From JBAZJN01 sp041651295 (GTDB lineage Bacteria > Patescibacteriota > UBA1384 > XYA2-FULL-43-10 > CAINNR01), in assembly GCA_041651295.1 (NCBI GenBank), contig JBAZJN010000036.1:1-8472 (forward strand): a DNA stretch of 8,472 nt, read 5' to 3'. Shown here in pieces: positions 1 through 4,812 of this stretch. Position 1 is the stretch's first letter. Every line of letters begins with the position of its first letter. The position numbers and the translations under genes were made by a program. Under the pieces are notes generated by a model. That model made no database searches and was not told the origin of the DNA. It worked only from the letters and a program-made list of their open reading frames with translations.

Positions 1-1
1 T

Positions 2-121
2 GCCGGCAATGGACGGATTAAGGCATTTTTACATGATAGCAAATGCAGCGTTGATATTGATTTTGGCGCAGATATGAAACGTATTGCTGACGACCATGAC
101 CGTGATATTTTTAATGCATAA
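2..121 (+). CDS. 3' end of an unrecognised protein (5' end outside window)
   Basis: The frame is open from the left edge and encodes 39 residues ending ...DDHDRDIFNA before TAA at 119-121. I do not recognise the protein. The visible part is acidic and hydrophilic, with no membrane segment. It is taken as real because its stop lies inside the R'' box of the following attC-like site (GCA TAA C, 116-122). This is the same arrangement seen at the ends of the 57-aa and 220-aa genes further on. It would be the ORF of the cassette that ends at 171. No start or ribosome-binding site is in the window. Confidence 0.6.
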   Translation, partial: AGNGRIKAFLHDSKCSVDIDFGADMKRIADDHDRDIFNA

Positions 122-177
122 CGCCGACATCAGCAGGAGCGAGCCTGTGAGCGATCGGCTGTATGTATTTGTTATAA
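116..177 (+). other. attC-like recombination site A
   Basis: R'' is GCATAAC (116-122) and R' is GTTATAA (171-177); ATAAC and GTTAT pair. Inside them are matched 4-nt spacers (123-126 and 167-170). Next, ACAT (127-130) pairs with ATGT (163-166) and CAGC (131-134) pairs with GCTG (158-161), leaving T162 as the single extrahelical base on the right arm. The central loop is 135-157. The architecture and length (62 bp) fit integron attC sites. All sites in this window have the same orientation. Confidence 0.8.
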
Positions 178-178
178 T
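170..178 (+). promoter_or_regulatory. extended -10 promoter element at a cassette joint
   Basis: TGTTATAAT is a perfect extended -10 (TGnTATAAT). It straddles the cassette crossover point: T170 and G171 belong to the upstream attC, while the TATAAT begins in the incoming cassette. The putative -35 around 150-155 (AGCGAT) is poor, which an extended -10 tolerates. Transcription would start near 185, about 24 bases before the 87-aa gene. This is a sequence match only. Confidence 0.4.
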
Positions 179-523
179 TTTTATTAAAAACTTTAAGGAG
201 ATACTAAAATGAAATTCAGAAAAAAACCAGTGATTATTGAAGCATGGCAGGTTGAAAACATTACTCTTTCTGGCGCTAAACAGTTGCATGTAATGAATGG
301 TTTGCCGCTGTGGGCGGTTGGATCGCGTAATGGAAAATGCGGAATTATCATTCCTACGCTGGAAGGTGATCATTTGGCGGAAATTGGTGACTGGATAATC
401 AAGGGCGTTGCCGGTGAATTTTATCCGTGTAAACCTGATATTTTTGAAGCAACGTATGAGCGTGTTATTTAATATTATAACGCAGAAATCAGCGGATGCG
501 TAGCAGTCCGCTGGATTGCCGGG
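172..523 (+). mobile_element. gene cassette I (87-aa phage protein)
   Basis: Boundaries are set by the G^TT crossover in the R' boxes at 171-177 and 523-529. The cassette opens with (G)TTATAA and its own R'' at 475-481 is TTATAAC, an exact seven-base reverse complement, as expected if both came from the attC of one circular cassette. It holds one ORF with its own ribosome-binding site and probably its own -10. Confidence 0.7.
209..472 (+). CDS. conserved small phage protein (GDWIIKG...YPCKPDIF type)
   Basis: The 87-aa product begins MKFRKKPVIIEAWQ and ends with GDWIIKGVAGEFYPCKPDIF followed by a TYE-type tail. These two blocks mark a small protein common in phages and prophages of many bacteria, whose biochemical role is unknown to me. 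It may be related to the PGDYG-type domain, but I cannot confirm that. The length is normal for the family, so the gene looks intact. The start is supported by AAGGAG at 195-200, nine bases ahead of ATG. It is predicted soluble, with no signal peptide or membrane segment. The gene is the sole ORF of cassette I, with attC A before it and attC B starting three bases after its stop. Its gene order looks like integron cargo although the protein is phage-typical. Confidence 0.85.
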   Translation: MKFRKKPVIIEAWQVENITLSGAKQLHVMNGLPLWAVGSRNGKCGIIIPTLEGDHLAEIGDWIIKGVAGEFYPCKPDIFEATYERVI

Positions 524-529
524 TTGGGC
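475..529 (+). other. attC-like recombination site B
   Basis: R'' is TTATAAC (475-481) and R' is GTTGGGC (523-529), an exact GTTRRRY match. Both spacers are 5 nt (482-486 and 518-522). AAT (487-489) pairs with ATT (515-517), and CAGCGGA (490-496) pairs perfectly with TCCGCTG (507-513), leaving G514 as the extrahelical base. The loop is 10 nt. The left half is 17/18 identical to the left half of site D (1201-1218). Confidence 0.85.
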
Positions 530-559
530 AATTATTGGCTGCGCAGAAAGTGACTTACG

Positions 560-805
560 ATGGCATATTTCCCAAATAGTTCGGCAGGAGAATGTTTTGA
601 TAACCAGTGCGCAAAATGTAAATACGGAGAAGAACCTTGCCCTATTGCATTGGTTCAGTCAAATTATAATTATCACGCCTGTAACAATGAGGTTGCAACG
701 GCAATACTTAAATCGTTAGTGAAGGATGACGGAAGGTGCATGATGTTTGAATGTTTTAAAAATGATTTTGAAATAGATGCACAGCAAACGAAGCTGGTAA
801 TTTGA
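560..805 (+). CDS. small cysteine-rich phage protein (MAYFPN family)
   Basis: The 81-residue protein starts MAYFPNSSAGECF and has cysteines at 12, 17, 20, 27, 41, 60 and 65, including a C-x2-C pair at 17-20 and a CP at 27. Small phage proteins with this opening and a cysteine cluster occur widely. Zinc or another metal ligand is plausible, but no function is established. The start is chosen from the family-typical MAYFPN opening; the Shine-Dalgarno is poor (only GAAAG about 10 bases upstream). An overlapping 67-codon frame from 516 lacks these features and is discarded. The gene is the only ORF of cassette II; its TGA lies three bases before the R'' box. Confidence 0.75.
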   Translation: MAYFPNSSAGECFDNQCAKCKYGEEPCPIALVQSNYNYHACNNEVATAILKSLVKDDGRCMMFECFKNDFEIDAQQTKLVI

Positions 806-808
806 TAT

Positions 809-882
809 GCCCAACATATAATATACCCGGCGGGCTTTTTGCGGGCAGAATGTGAAAGCGTATATCAATTAGCAGGTTATGA
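809..882 (+). other. attC-like site C1 (weaker)
   Basis: R'' is GCCCAAC (809-815), an exact RYYYAAC, and the candidate R' is GTTATGA (876-882). Between them ATATAC (821-826) pairs with GTATAT (860-865), followed on the right arm by an unpaired C866 and partial pairing. The spacers are not as well matched as in sites A, B and D. The R'' assignment is firm because it matches the start of cassette II; the right half is less certain. Confidence 0.5.
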
Positions 883-903
883 AGGAAATGTACTTAGTTT
901 ATT

Positions 904-947
904 AAATCAGCCGGAGCGCAGCGATCGGCTGGAGTGACTGGTTATGC
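904..947 (+). other. attC right half C2 with degenerate left half
   Basis: CGGCTG (926-931), extrahelical G932, AGT (933-935), a 5-nt spacer and R' GTTATGC (941-947) reproduce the right half of site D almost base for base. On the left, CAGCCG (908-913) pairs with CGGCTG, preceded by AAT where ACT would pair. The position where R'' AAC is expected (897-899) reads GTT. This is either a decayed site or the remnant of a deletion. Confidence 0.6.
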
Positions 948-968
948 CGGTCAATAGAAGGAGGAGAT

Positions 969-1241
969 ATGGTTAAGAAAGAGACTATTAGAGAAAAGGA
1001 CTTATTTAACGCTCTTTCAAATTTTGTAGATAAGATGGAAGCGCGATTAATCCAAAAAGAAAAAGAAGGGTTTTTCGGTTGGGATGACGAAGCCCATTTA
1101 TCCAACATTGAGCTTTTAGGGAGAATTACAAAAGCACTCGGAGAACGCAAATATGTTGATGCAGCCAATATGTGCATGATGTTGGATTATCGCAAGGCAC
1201 AACGCAGAACTCAGCGGACCCGCGCCGCTGAGCCTGAATAA
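969..1241 (+). CDS. small phage-type protein with attC-encoded tail
   Basis: A strong GGAGGAG at 959-965 precedes ATG at 969. The 90-aa product is charged and probably helical: LFNALSNFVDKMEARLIQ near residues 12-29, then an acidic-aromatic FFGWDDEAH stretch. It resembles phage hypothetical proteins of 75-80 aa; I know of no function. Residues 77-90 are encoded by the left half of attC D. With the R'' predicted from the cassette's start (GCATAAC), codon 78 would be TAA and the protein would end after 77 residues; here it is CAA, so 13 arginine-rich residues are added before TAA at 1239-1241. The main ORF is well supported; whether the tail is tolerated is unknown. Confidence 0.75.
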   Translation: MVKKETIREKDLFNALSNFVDKMEARLIQKEKEGFFGWDDEAHLSNIELLGRITKALGERKYVDAANMCMMLDYRKAQRRTQRTRAAEPE

Positions 1242-1285
1242 AATTGCGGACGTTTCGCGGGGTCCGCTGGAGTGATTTGTTATGC
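1197..1285 (+). other. attC-like recombination site D
   Basis: This is the best-formed site. R'' is GCACAAC (1197-1203) and R' is GTTATGC (1279-1285). Both spacers are 5 nt (1204-1208 and 1274-1278). ACT (1209-1211) pairs with AGT (1271-1273), and CAGCGGACC (1212-1220) pairs perfectly with GGTCCGCTG (1261-1269), leaving G1270 extrahelical. The loop adds CGCG/CGCG pairing and CTCAGCGG/CCGCTGAG self-complementarity. The site overlaps the 3' end of one gene and the start codon of the next. Confidence 0.88.
1269..1272 (+). promoter_or_regulatory. Shine-Dalgarno supplied by the upstream attC L' box
   Basis: GGAG sits nine bases before the ATG at 1282. It belongs to the L' arm and extrahelical base of site D, which is part of the previous cassette. 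No other ribosome-binding site is possible, because the ATG lies three bases after the cassette crossover. Confidence 0.5.
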
Positions 1286-1516
1286 AAAAATTTATCGTGA
1301 TAGTGACAAATGAGATACTTGGAAACTCTCGGCATGAAATGACTCTTGACGAGATCAAGAGATTCAACTTGTGCGCCTATCGCTTGGCTGTTAAATCAGC
1401 AAAAAACTACGGGCAAGAGTATTCAGACGGAATGTGGACGGTTCGCGCTGCATAACAATTAATATACGTAATACGCATTTGCTGACACAATAAGAAAACG
1501 CATATTAATTAGCGAG
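1280..1516 (+). mobile_element. gene cassette IV (57-aa protein)
   Basis: It opens with (G)TTATGC and ends with R'' GCATAAC at 1450-1456, an exact seven-base reverse complement. The ORF fills the cassette from its third base to the R'' box, so there is no leader. Confidence 0.7.
1282..1455 (+). CDS. small unrecognised protein (57 aa), start and stop both inside attC boxes
   Basis: The product runs MQKFIVIVTNEILG ... MWTVRAA. I do not recognise it. It has a short hydrophobic beta-like start (residues 3-8), a helical middle (DEIKRFNLCAYRLAVKSAKNY, about 24-43) and no membrane segment or signal peptide. ATG is bases 4-6 of R' GTTATGC (1279-1285), and TAA is within R'' GCATAAC (1450-1456), giving GCT GCA TAA. 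The Shine-Dalgarno is GGAG at 1269-1272, from the previous attC. The tight fit of the frame between two attC boxes argues that it is real despite its length. Efficient translation would depend on which cassette lies upstream. Confidence 0.65.
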   Translation: MQKFIVIVTNEILGNSRHEMTLDEIKRFNLCAYRLAVKSAKNYGQEYSDGMWTVRAA

Positions 1517-1522
1517 TTGAGA
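1450..1522 (+). other. attC-like site E (atypical)
   Basis: R'' is GCATAAC (1450-1456) and R' is GTTGAGA (1516-1522). AATTAATATACGT (1457-1469) pairs with ACGCATATTAATT (1498-1510) with one mismatch. Unlike the other sites it has no unpaired left spacer and no single extrahelical base; instead five bases (1511-1515) are unpaired on the right. R'' is exact for cassette IV. The right half is less typical. Confidence 0.55.
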
Positions 1523-1546
1523 AGGGTTTGAACTTATTACTTTAAA

Positions 1547-1625
1547 AAATCAGCCGGATAAGGGGCATAATAGACCAAAGGCCAGATAATTTCAGCGCCA
1601 GAGCCGAAAAGCCCCGAACTCCGGC
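1547..1625 (+). repeat. imperfect hairpin carrying an attC-left-half-like repeat
   Basis: AAATCAGCCGGA (1547-1558) repeats 904-915, and the 22-base context is about 19/22 identical. GCCGGA (1553-1558) pairs with TCCGGC (1620-1625), and GGGGC (1562-1566) pairs with GCCCC (1611-1615), across an internal loop. No R' box follows. It may be a decayed attC or a leader structure before the gene at 1648. The gap 1456-1647 holds nothing else that I can identify apart from the ribosome-binding site. Confidence 0.35.
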
Positions 1626-1647
1626 GACAAATAAAAGGGAGGGAAAA

Positions 1648-2574
1648 ATGGAAAACGCAGTACAGGTATATGAAGCAATGCCGTTAACGGCAGATCAGAT
1701 CAGAGGGCAGGTAAATTTAATTCAAGAAGTAATGAAATCAGTAATGCGAGAAAACGAGCATTACGGGAAGATCCCCGGATGCGGTGACAAACCGTCATTG
1801 TTGAAACCCGGCGCGGAAAAATTAATGTTTACCTTTCGTTTAGTTGCCGATCCCGAAGTAGAAGTTTTTGACCTGTATCATCCCACGGTTCAGGGACACC
1901 GGGAATACCGCGTCAAGGTTAAGATTTCGTCAATCAACGGTACATACATGGGCGGCGGCATAGGTTCATGCTCAACGATGGAAGCGAAATATCGTTTCCG
2001 TGGCGGAGAGAAAATATCCACTAATGAGAAAGTTCCCACTGAATATTGGAATTTAAAAAAGGCCAATAAATTTGATGAAGCAAAAGCGTTGATCGGCGGC
2101 GATAATTACGGCGTTGCCAAGATTGACGGCTCATGGATGATTTGCGAGATCGGCGAAAAGCAGGAACACGACAACCCGGCAGACTTTTACAACACCTGTG
2201 AAAAAATGGCAAAGAAAAGGGCGTTGGTTGACGCTACATTAACCGTAACGGCGGCCTCTGACATCTTCACCCAGGACATTGAAGAACTGGTTGATAACGG
2301 CGTGATGACACCCAAACCGGAATCCAAGCCGCCCGTACAGGCCCCGCAGAAAAAAGAAATGAAAGACCCCAATGAACCGGCAACCGAAGCGCAGTTGAAG
2401 GCCATCAATACAATTCTCGGTAAATCGGGAATTAAAGACGATTTTGAAAAACATGAAAAAGTGTCGCGTATAATCGAAATGCCGGAGCCAAAAGTTATTG
2501 AGTCCTTCAGCCTCTTAACTAAAGGACAGGCCAGTAAAGTTATCGAAACATTAATGGCGGAACAGGTAAAATAA
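1648..2574 (+). CDS. conserved phage protein, putative recombination (annealing-type) protein
   Basis: The 308-aa protein has a conserved N-terminal domain, about residues 15-212. Landmarks are HYGKIPGCGDKPSLLKPGAEKL (about 38-59), GGGIGSCSTMEAKYRFR (102-118), NPADFYNTCEKMAKKRALVDA (176-196) and TAASDIFTQD (201-210). A proline/lysine linker (219-245) leads to a C-terminal helical module, TEAQLKAINTILGKSG to LTKGQASKVIETL (246-302), of a kind also found at the ends of phage DNA-annealing proteins. I know this as a widespread phage family without firm function. It sits directly before a PD-(D/E)XK nuclease, the usual pairing of a single-strand annealing protein with its exonuclease, so that role is inferred from context. 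GGGAGGG near 1637-1643 supports the start. The stop overlaps the next start by one base (TAATG). Confidence 0.8.
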   Translation: MENAVQVYEAMPLTADQIRGQVNLIQEVMKSVMRENEHYGKIPGCGDKPSLLKPGAEKLMFTFRLVADPEVEVFDLYHPTVQGHREYRVKVKISSINGTYMGGGIGSCSTMEAKYRFRGGEKISTNEKVPTEYWNLKKANKFDEAKALIGGDNYGVAKIDGSWMICEIGEKQEHDNPADFYNTCEKMAKKRALVDATLTVTAASDIFTQDIEELVDNGVMTPKPESKPPVQAPQKKEMKDPNEPATEAQLKAINTILGKSGIKDDFEKHEKVSRIIEMPEPKVIESFSLLTKGQASKVIETLMAEQVK

Positions 2575-3143
2575 TGGCGGTCGTAATCGACATAAAAACG
2601 GGCAAGGCCGAACCCTGGGCGCAACTTCAAACCGCCGCGCAATCGTTGTTAAATTGCTATGACGTGGCCTTTGAAAAAGAAGGTCACGTCTATACGGCGG
2701 ACGGTAGAGTTTACCCTTCTATCACGCAAATATTAAGCGCGGAAGGTTTTATCAATACCGCTTTTTACGATGAATGGAGCCGTGACAGGGGTTCAATGGT
2801 TCATCTGGCCTGTCACTATGACATTACCGGCGAACTTGATGAGGACAGCCTTGACGACGAAATCCGCCCGTATCTGGCAGCTTTCAGGAAGTTCATGGCG
2901 GAAAGCGGCTTTAAAGTTGATAAATCCGAAGTCCCGGCAATTAATAAACTGTATGGGTACGCCGGAACACCTGACCTTGTGGGTTGCTTTCCAAAACCGA
3001 CAGCGGCCAGACGCTTCGCCTTGGAACTCAACAAAGAGGGAAAGTATCATTTGATACCATTCACAGATCAGAACGATTTTAACGTATGGCAAGCCGCCGT
3101 TGCTTGCTATCACTGGAAAACTAACAACCTTAAAAGGAGATAA
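2574..3143 (+). CDS. PD-(D/E)XK nuclease with displaced active-site segment
   Basis: The 189-aa protein contains the elements of phage RecB/Cas4-like nucleases. These are HVYTADGRVYPSITQIL (38-54), RDRGSMVHLACHYD (70-83), GYAGTPDLVG with the metal-binding Asp at 134, and a C-terminal RRFALELNKEGKYHLIPF...DFNVWQAA block (146-175). In the usual order the second motif, a strand with (D/E)xK followed by a QLxxA helix, comes after GTxDLVG. Only about eight residues lie there in this protein. Instead VIDIKTGKAEPWAQLQTAAQ is found at residues 4-23, the very N terminus, giving D6 and K8. The order looks circularly permuted. Translation is coupled to the preceding gene by TAATG. With the upstream annealing-type gene it probably forms an end-processing recombination module. 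The nuclease assignment is good; the permutation rests on remembered family order. Confidence 0.8.
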   Translation: MAVVIDIKTGKAEPWAQLQTAAQSLLNCYDVAFEKEGHVYTADGRVYPSITQILSAEGFINTAFYDEWSRDRGSMVHLACHYDITGELDEDSLDDEIRPYLAAFRKFMAESGFKVDKSEVPAINKLYGYAGTPDLVGCFPKPTAARRFALELNKEGKYHLIPFTDQNDFNVWQAAVACYHWKTNNLKRR

Positions 3144-3144
3144 T

Positions 3145-3807
3145 ATGGAACAGACACCCGAAATCATTGAAGTCAACACATTGGCTTTGTCCGTACCGGA
3201 ACAGGCAAAGCAGATCGTCAAGATCATTAATAACGATGACTACACCCGCGCCGGCCAGATACTTTTGACTATCAAGGAAATCCGCAAGAAGATCGAAAAC
3301 ACATTTAAGCCCATCAAGCAGAAAATGGACGCGGCCAAAAAAGAAGTCCTTGACCAAGAGAAACTTGCCGACAAACCCCTGGCAGAAGCGGAATCATATA
3401 TCAAGCCTTTGATTGCACAATACAACGCCGAGCAGGAACGCATCAGACAGGAAGAAGAAAACCGGCTCCGCGAAATTGCCCGTAAGCAGGAAGAAGAAAG
3501 ACGCTTGCAAGAGGCCGTTGCCGCCGAACAGTCCGGCAATAAGGAAGAAGCCGAAGCGATTATTGAAGCACCTGTGCAGGCTCCGCCGGTTGTGGTTCAG
3601 AAAACCGTCCCGAAAGTCCAGGGAGTTTCCTTCACAAAACTATGGAAATTCCGCATTACCAATGCCGCGCTGATACCGCGTGAATACATGATCCCACACG
3701 AACAGGCCATCGGTTCTGTTGTTAGAAACACAAAAGGCGCAATACAAATTCCGGGCATTGAGATTTATAGCGAAGATTCAGTATCGGCTGGCCGGAGAGC
3801 CGCATAA
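3145..3807 (+). CDS. phage coiled-coil protein with conserved C-terminal domain
   Basis: The start is placed at 3145 (220 aa), not at an upstream in-frame ATG at 3100, because AAAAGGAG (3132-3139) is at the right distance and the preceding gene stops at 3143. Residues 17-90 form a helical region (KQIVKIINNDDYTRAGQIL, KPIKQKMDAAKKEV). Residues 90-140 are a highly charged coiled coil rich in Glu, Arg and Gln. After a Pro/Val linker (142-155), the C-terminal domain (about 156-213) has WKFRITNAALIPREYM and a conserved VVRNTKGAIQIPGIEIYSED. This layout is common among uncharacterised phage proteins next to recombination genes. I know of no demonstrated function. The stop lies in an R''-like GCATAAC, giving GCC GCA TAA C. 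Confidence 0.75.
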   Translation: MEQTPEIIEVNTLALSVPEQAKQIVKIINNDDYTRAGQILLTIKEIRKKIENTFKPIKQKMDAAKKEVLDQEKLADKPLAEAESYIKPLIAQYNAEQERIRQEEENRLREIARKQEEERRLQEAVAAEQSGNKEEAEAIIEAPVQAPPVVVQKTVPKVQGVSFTKLWKFRITNAALIPREYMIPHEQAIGSVVRNTKGAIQIPGIEIYSEDSVSAGRRAA

Positions 3808-4439
3808 CAAGGGCGTGTGGCGGTTGCATAAAACCTAGACACAGAGCCTCAGTAAGTGCATATAGGCAATCCAACTGCCACGCCCGAAGGAGGAGAAATG
3901 AAAGAACTGGCAAAGCTGATTGATAGTTTAATACCAACAGAAGAAATATCAGATACGCAAAATAATATCAAGCAAGCCATCCTCAAGAGGGATGCGGAGA
4001 AGGACAAGCGCATTGCCGAGCTGGAAGACGAGTTAGCATCATATATAAGGCGTTCATTGTTTATTCCAATACTACAGGTCAAACATAGCGAATTATGCCA
4101 AGAGATAGAAAAATTACCAGCGTCAGAACAACAAACCAAAGTATCAATTCTTTGCAGTGAATTGATTAGAAATATTTCACTGACTAGAACAGAGAAACGC
4201 ATTGCCGAACTTGTCAGCAAAAACAATGCGATGAAGAAATATAAATTGTTCTTTGAGTCTTGCTCCTGCCTATTTGCCGAAGGTGTAGAACTTATGACCA
4301 GAACAGAAATTTACGAATGTATTAAAAAAGAAACCAAATTACTTGAGGGAGAAACCGAAATTTACAGAATTGACAGGCGGTTGTCGTCACGTTCGGACAA
4401 GTAAATATTCTGCAATCTGCTATAGCGCCCTTGTTGGGC
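3802..4439 (+). other. attC-like site F, apparently split by an insert
   Basis: Left portion: R'' GCATAAC (3802-3808), then GGGCGTG (3811-3817) and GCGGTTG (3820-3826), pairing with CAACTGC (3872-3878) and CACGCCC (3879-3885), with a 2-nt bulge and one G-T pair. No GTT box follows 3885. At 4426-4439 CGCCC is followed by TT and GTTGGGC, a proper R' that matches the R'' of the Tad2 cassette. Joining 3885 to 4431 gives CACGCCCTTGTT, complementary over 12 bases to AACAAGGGCGTG at 3806-3817. A 93-bp attC therefore seems to be interrupted by 545 bp, flanked by CGCCC at 3881-3885 and 4426-4430. Confidence 0.5.
3898..4404 (+). CDS. unrecognised helical/coiled-coil protein in the insert
   Basis: The ATG at 3898 is preferred over an upstream in-frame one at 3856 because GAAGGAGGAG (3886-3895) directly precedes it, and because the 3856 start would run through the attC-like stem. 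The 168-aa product is nearly all helical and charged. It has an acidic/lysine coiled coil at about 25-46 (LKRDAEKDKRIAELEDELAS), a repeat of KRIAEL at 37-42 and 100-105, and a cysteine cluster (SCSCLF, 121-126). The KDKRIAELE-type segment is common in phage early proteins, but I recognise no family for the whole. There is no membrane segment. The gene fills the 545-bp stretch that appears to interrupt site F, so it may have arrived separately from its neighbours. Confidence 0.65.
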   Translation: MKELAKLIDSLIPTEEISDTQNNIKQAILKRDAEKDKRIAELEDELASYIRRSLFIPILQVKHSELCQEIEKLPASEQQTKVSILCSELIRNISLTRTEKRIAELVSKNNAMKKYKLFFESCSCLFAEGVELMTRTEIYECIKKETKLLEGETEIYRIDRRLSSRSDK

Positions 4440-4473
4440 ACTTTTATTCCATAATAGAAAGGAGGTGAAATAA

Positions 4474-4770
4474 ATGAACTTTGGAATGGCCTTAGAAAAT
4501 TTAAAGAATGGGCACAAGGTATACCGCGAAGGTTGGAATGGTAAGGGGATGTGGTTGGTTCTTATGCCTGAATTAAATCTACCCCCGTTTTCCAGTCAGG
4601 AACCGGGTGCGAAGGTTAATGATCGGACTGCAAAACATATCGGTGTCGATACTCCGTTGCATTGCAATCCCTACATCGTCATGTGGACAGCCGACCAGAA
4701 ATGGCAACCGGGCTGGCTGGCTTCACAGACCGATATGCTGGCTGATGATTGGCTTGTATTAACGGATTAA
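4474..4770 (+). CDS. tad2: DUF2829 / Tad2-like anti-Thoeris protein
   Basis: The 98-aa protein matches the DUF2829 pattern almost end to end. It has MNFGMALENLKNGHKVYREGWNGKGMWL (1-28), PPFSSQEPGA, NDRTAKHIG, a YIVMWTADQKWQPGWLASQ stretch (67-85) and a terminal DMLADDWLVL. Tad2 proteins of this family are phage counter-defence factors. They bind and sequester the cyclic ADP-ribose signal made by Thoeris TIR proteins, and some homologues are reported to bind cyclic nucleotide signals of other systems. It is a soluble cytoplasmic protein that assembles as an oligomer. The length is normal and no conserved block is missing. The near-consensus GAAAGGAGGTG (4457-4467) fixes the start. It is the only ORF of its cassette. 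Membership is confident; not every DUF2829 protein has been shown to act against Thoeris. Confidence 0.85.
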   Translation: MNFGMALENLKNGHKVYREGWNGKGMWLVLMPELNLPPFSSQEPGAKVNDRTAKHIGVDTPLHCNPYIVMWTADQKWQPGWLASQTDMLADDWLVLTD

Positions 4771-4776
4771 CCACAT

Positions 4777-4812
4777 GGGCCTTGGTACTGAATAATCACG
4801 GTGCCAAGGCCC
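4777..4812 (+). other. stem-loop between tad2-like stop and attC G
   Basis: GGGCCTTGGTAC (4777-4788) pairs with GTGCCAAGGCCC (4801-4812) over 12 bp with one T-G pair and a 12-nt loop. No T-run follows, so it is not a standard intrinsic terminator. Its right arm shares GCCC (4809-4812) with the R'' box, so the two foldings compete. Confidence 0.6.

Larger units (their letters stand above)
524..941 (+). mobile_element. gene cassette II (81-aa cysteine-rich protein), right end ambiguous
   Basis: The cassette opens with (G)TTGGGC and its R'' at 809-815 is GCCCAAC, a perfect seven-base reverse complement. Its right end depends on whether its attC closes at the R' box at 876-882 (cassette 524-876) or at the one at 941-947 (524-941). 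The first reading leaves a stub of about 65 bp between 877 and 941. Confidence 0.6.
942..1279 (+). mobile_element. gene cassette III (90-aa protein)
   Basis: It runs from the crossover in R' GTTATGC (941-947) to that in R' at 1279-1285. Its own R'' at 1197-1203 is GCACAAC, against the GCATAAC predicted from its start: six of seven bases, with the one difference at 1200. Confidence 0.65.

Noticed and set aside
516..719. 67-codon frame overlapping the 81-aa gene
   Set aside because: It has no ribosome-binding site and no family-like features, and it overlaps a recognised phage gene.
826..846. CCC-GGC-GGG followed by TTTTT as a terminator, and GCGGGC-TTTTT-GCGGGC as a hairpin
   Set aside because: The stem has only three pairs, and the two GCGGGC copies are direct, not inverted, repeats. 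The stretch falls in the loop of attC-like site C1.
2187..2642. Long reverse frame (151 codons) opposite the 308-aa gene, and a similar one at 2793-3227
   Set aside because: Both are antisense to well-supported genes with good family features and lack ribosome-binding sites.
3100..3144. Upstream in-frame start for the 220-aa coiled-coil gene
   Set aside because: It lies inside the nuclease gene with no ribosome-binding site, whereas ATG 3145 has AAAAGGAG at the right distance.
3856..3897. Upstream in-frame start for the 168-aa gene
   Set aside because: It would translate through the attC-like stem and lacks a Shine-Dalgarno; ATG 3898 has GAAGGAGGAG.
4425..4447. GCCC-TTGTT-GGGC followed by TTTTATT as an intrinsic terminator of the 168-aa gene
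   Set aside because: The stem is only 4 bp with a mismatch beyond it. The GTTGGGC exactly matches the R'' of the next cassette, so it is better explained as an attC right end. A minor terminator role is not excluded.
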